A DNA stretch of 64,000 nt from Dallia pectoralis. Lineage: Eukaryota; Chordata; Actinopteri; Esociformes; Umbridae. Position 1 is the first letter of the stretch. Each line of letters opens with the position of its first letter. Made by a program: the position numbers and the translations under genes. Below the pieces are notes generated by a model that worked only from the letters and a program-made list of their open reading frames with translations, was not told the DNA's origin and made no database searches. The DNA lies in assembly GCA_029465975.1 (NCBI GenBank), contig CM055740.1:9480234-9544233 (forward strand), written 5' to 3'. Positions 60,410 through 64,000 of the stretch are shown piece by piece.

Positions 60410-61080
60410 CGCAGGGGACAAATTAGCTTCGGGGAAGAACTAGCATGAAGGTAAAGCAATGCTGTGTTGTTTGGTAAATCAGGGAGGTAATAAGACTGCC
60501 GTCGTCGACTCGTCGCTATGTCAAGCTGTCACAAACCCTCCTTTGTGACCTGGGAGTGGGGTTTTGGATGTTTGTGTGTTTGTCTCCCCCTGCTGGATGG
60601 TGGCCCGATTTTAAAGACTCCCTGATCTGTTTCCCTTCGCGCCTGTTCTGGATTACTCATCGCTCACCTTAAATCCGTTACTCTAAGCAGCATTGGCTGC
60701 AAAATGAATTTCTTTATCTTTACTGTTTGTGCCCTATTCCTTTGCCCAAACAATTAGTGCCTAGTAAATGTATTGTGCAATCATCCATACTAATATGACA
60801 TTTATATTCCATATTACAACACATGGATGTGGATGTTTCATTGTTTCATTATAACTGATGCAATGCATGTTCACACCTGCATACACTTTGTATTTTAATG
60901 TTTGAATTTCATTCACTCTGACTTACTTTATTACACTGGTTCATGGTACCTGGTATACCTTAACACTTTCATTGGGAAACCATATGACAGGAAACAGAAA
61001 GTGTTTTCAAATGCAACATATTTTATTATTTGCACGATTGAAAACAAAAATGTGTCATTGACCTACGTGTGTCCCTGTGT
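60410..61080. other. Downstream flank of the right-hand gene
   Basis: AT-rich; no repeat or exon recognised. Confidence 0.4.
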
Positions 61081-61084
61081 GTGT

Positions 61085-61275
61085 CAATCAATTAATCAAG
61101 CCCTTTAAAAAGAGTCTTGTCACCAAGTGTTTTTACAAACACCTAGGCTAAAACCTCACAGAGCACGCATCAACAAGTTGATACACAGTGGCTAGGAAAA
61201 ACTCCCTGATGGGTCGAATTTAGGAAGAAACCTAGAGAGGAACCAGGCTCTGTGGGGTGGCCAGTCCTCTTCTGG
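61085..61275. mobile_element. Dispersed repeat of a salmonid/pike type
   Basis: CAGTGGCTAGGAAAAACTCC, AGGAAGAAACCTAGAGAGGA and ACCAGGCTCTGTGGGGTGGC, then CAGTCCTCTTCTGGCTGTG, match a very abundant interspersed repeat I remember from salmonid genomes. The upstream AAGCCCTTTAAAAAG piece also belongs to it. Its class is not clear to me. It lies just 3' of the stop codon of the right-hand gene, probably inside its 3'UTR. Confidence 0.65.
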
Positions 61276-61325
61276 CTGTGTGGTGTGTGTGTGTGTATGT
61301 AAGTGCAGTCAGTATATGTTCGTTC

Positions 61326-63781
<2,456 letters not shown>

Positions 63782-64000
63782 CTGCCAGAACAAGAGACGA
63801 AAAAACAGTTTTGTTTCTCACTATCAACTTGTCAATGGTCTTAAACCCTAGGTACTTTGAACTTATGTTATATTAATGGTCAATTAGCTTTGCTATATCA
63901 TGTGTAATGGGTTGCCTGGTTTTATTTCTCATGTCTAATGCGTATGCCTCCATCCTGTGTCTATAGCGTTCCTCCCTGGTTACCCACCAGTTTTTGGGTG

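Overview
The window is vertebrate nuclear DNA, almost certainly from a teleost fish and probably on the salmoniform/esociform side. It holds intron-split genes with GT-AG junctions and no bacterial gene organisation. It contains a tRNA-derived SINE and a dispersed repeat (around 61.1 kb) of types I know from salmonids and pikes, plus many fish Tc1/mariner and hAT remnants. The lineage call rests on remembered repeat families and is inference; the vertebrate call is secure.

Layout. (1) 585-9390, minus strand: fifteen phase-consistent coding exons give the first 762 residues of a MICAL3-type protein (FAD monooxygenase domain, calponin-homology domain and a basic linker). The gene runs off the left edge of the window before its LIM domain. 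A possible non-coding first exon and promoter lie at about 25.43-25.7 kb on the minus strand, which would make intron 1 about 16 kb. (2) 9.4-25.4 kb, the presumed intron 1: a perfect 323-bp hAT MITE, a decayed SINE, a 1.5-kb non-autonomous hAT, a Tc1 relic, a broken plus-strand copy of a multi-copy fish C2H2 gene, and several minisatellites. (3) 26-61 kb: intergenic DNA dominated by tandem arrays. These include a 4.75-kb array of 19-bp units, a 1.6-kb 27-bp array and a 1.24-kb 39-bp array. There are also Tc1 fragments, a candidate solo LTR and a microRNA-like hairpin at 42.5 kb. (4) 61,326-63,781, minus strand: the last seven exons (222 residues) of a coiled-coil, tail-anchored membrane protein, possibly of the IRAG2/LRMP (Jaw1) or KASH-like kind. 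Its 5' part lies beyond the right edge.

The most striking feature is that several intronic minisatellites sit directly on 5' splice sites. In three cases (two in mical3, one in the right-hand gene) the repeat unit itself contains the last 17-36 bases of the exon plus the splice donor. The exon-intron junction has therefore been copied in tandem 8, 17 and 14 times into the intron. Most copies keep a usable GT donor, giving runs of decoy splice donors. Three more arrays start within about 25 bp of a donor. Tandem repeats make up roughly 18 kb (about 28%) of the window by my coordinates. Most long open reading frames in the window are artefacts of arrays whose unit length is a multiple of three.
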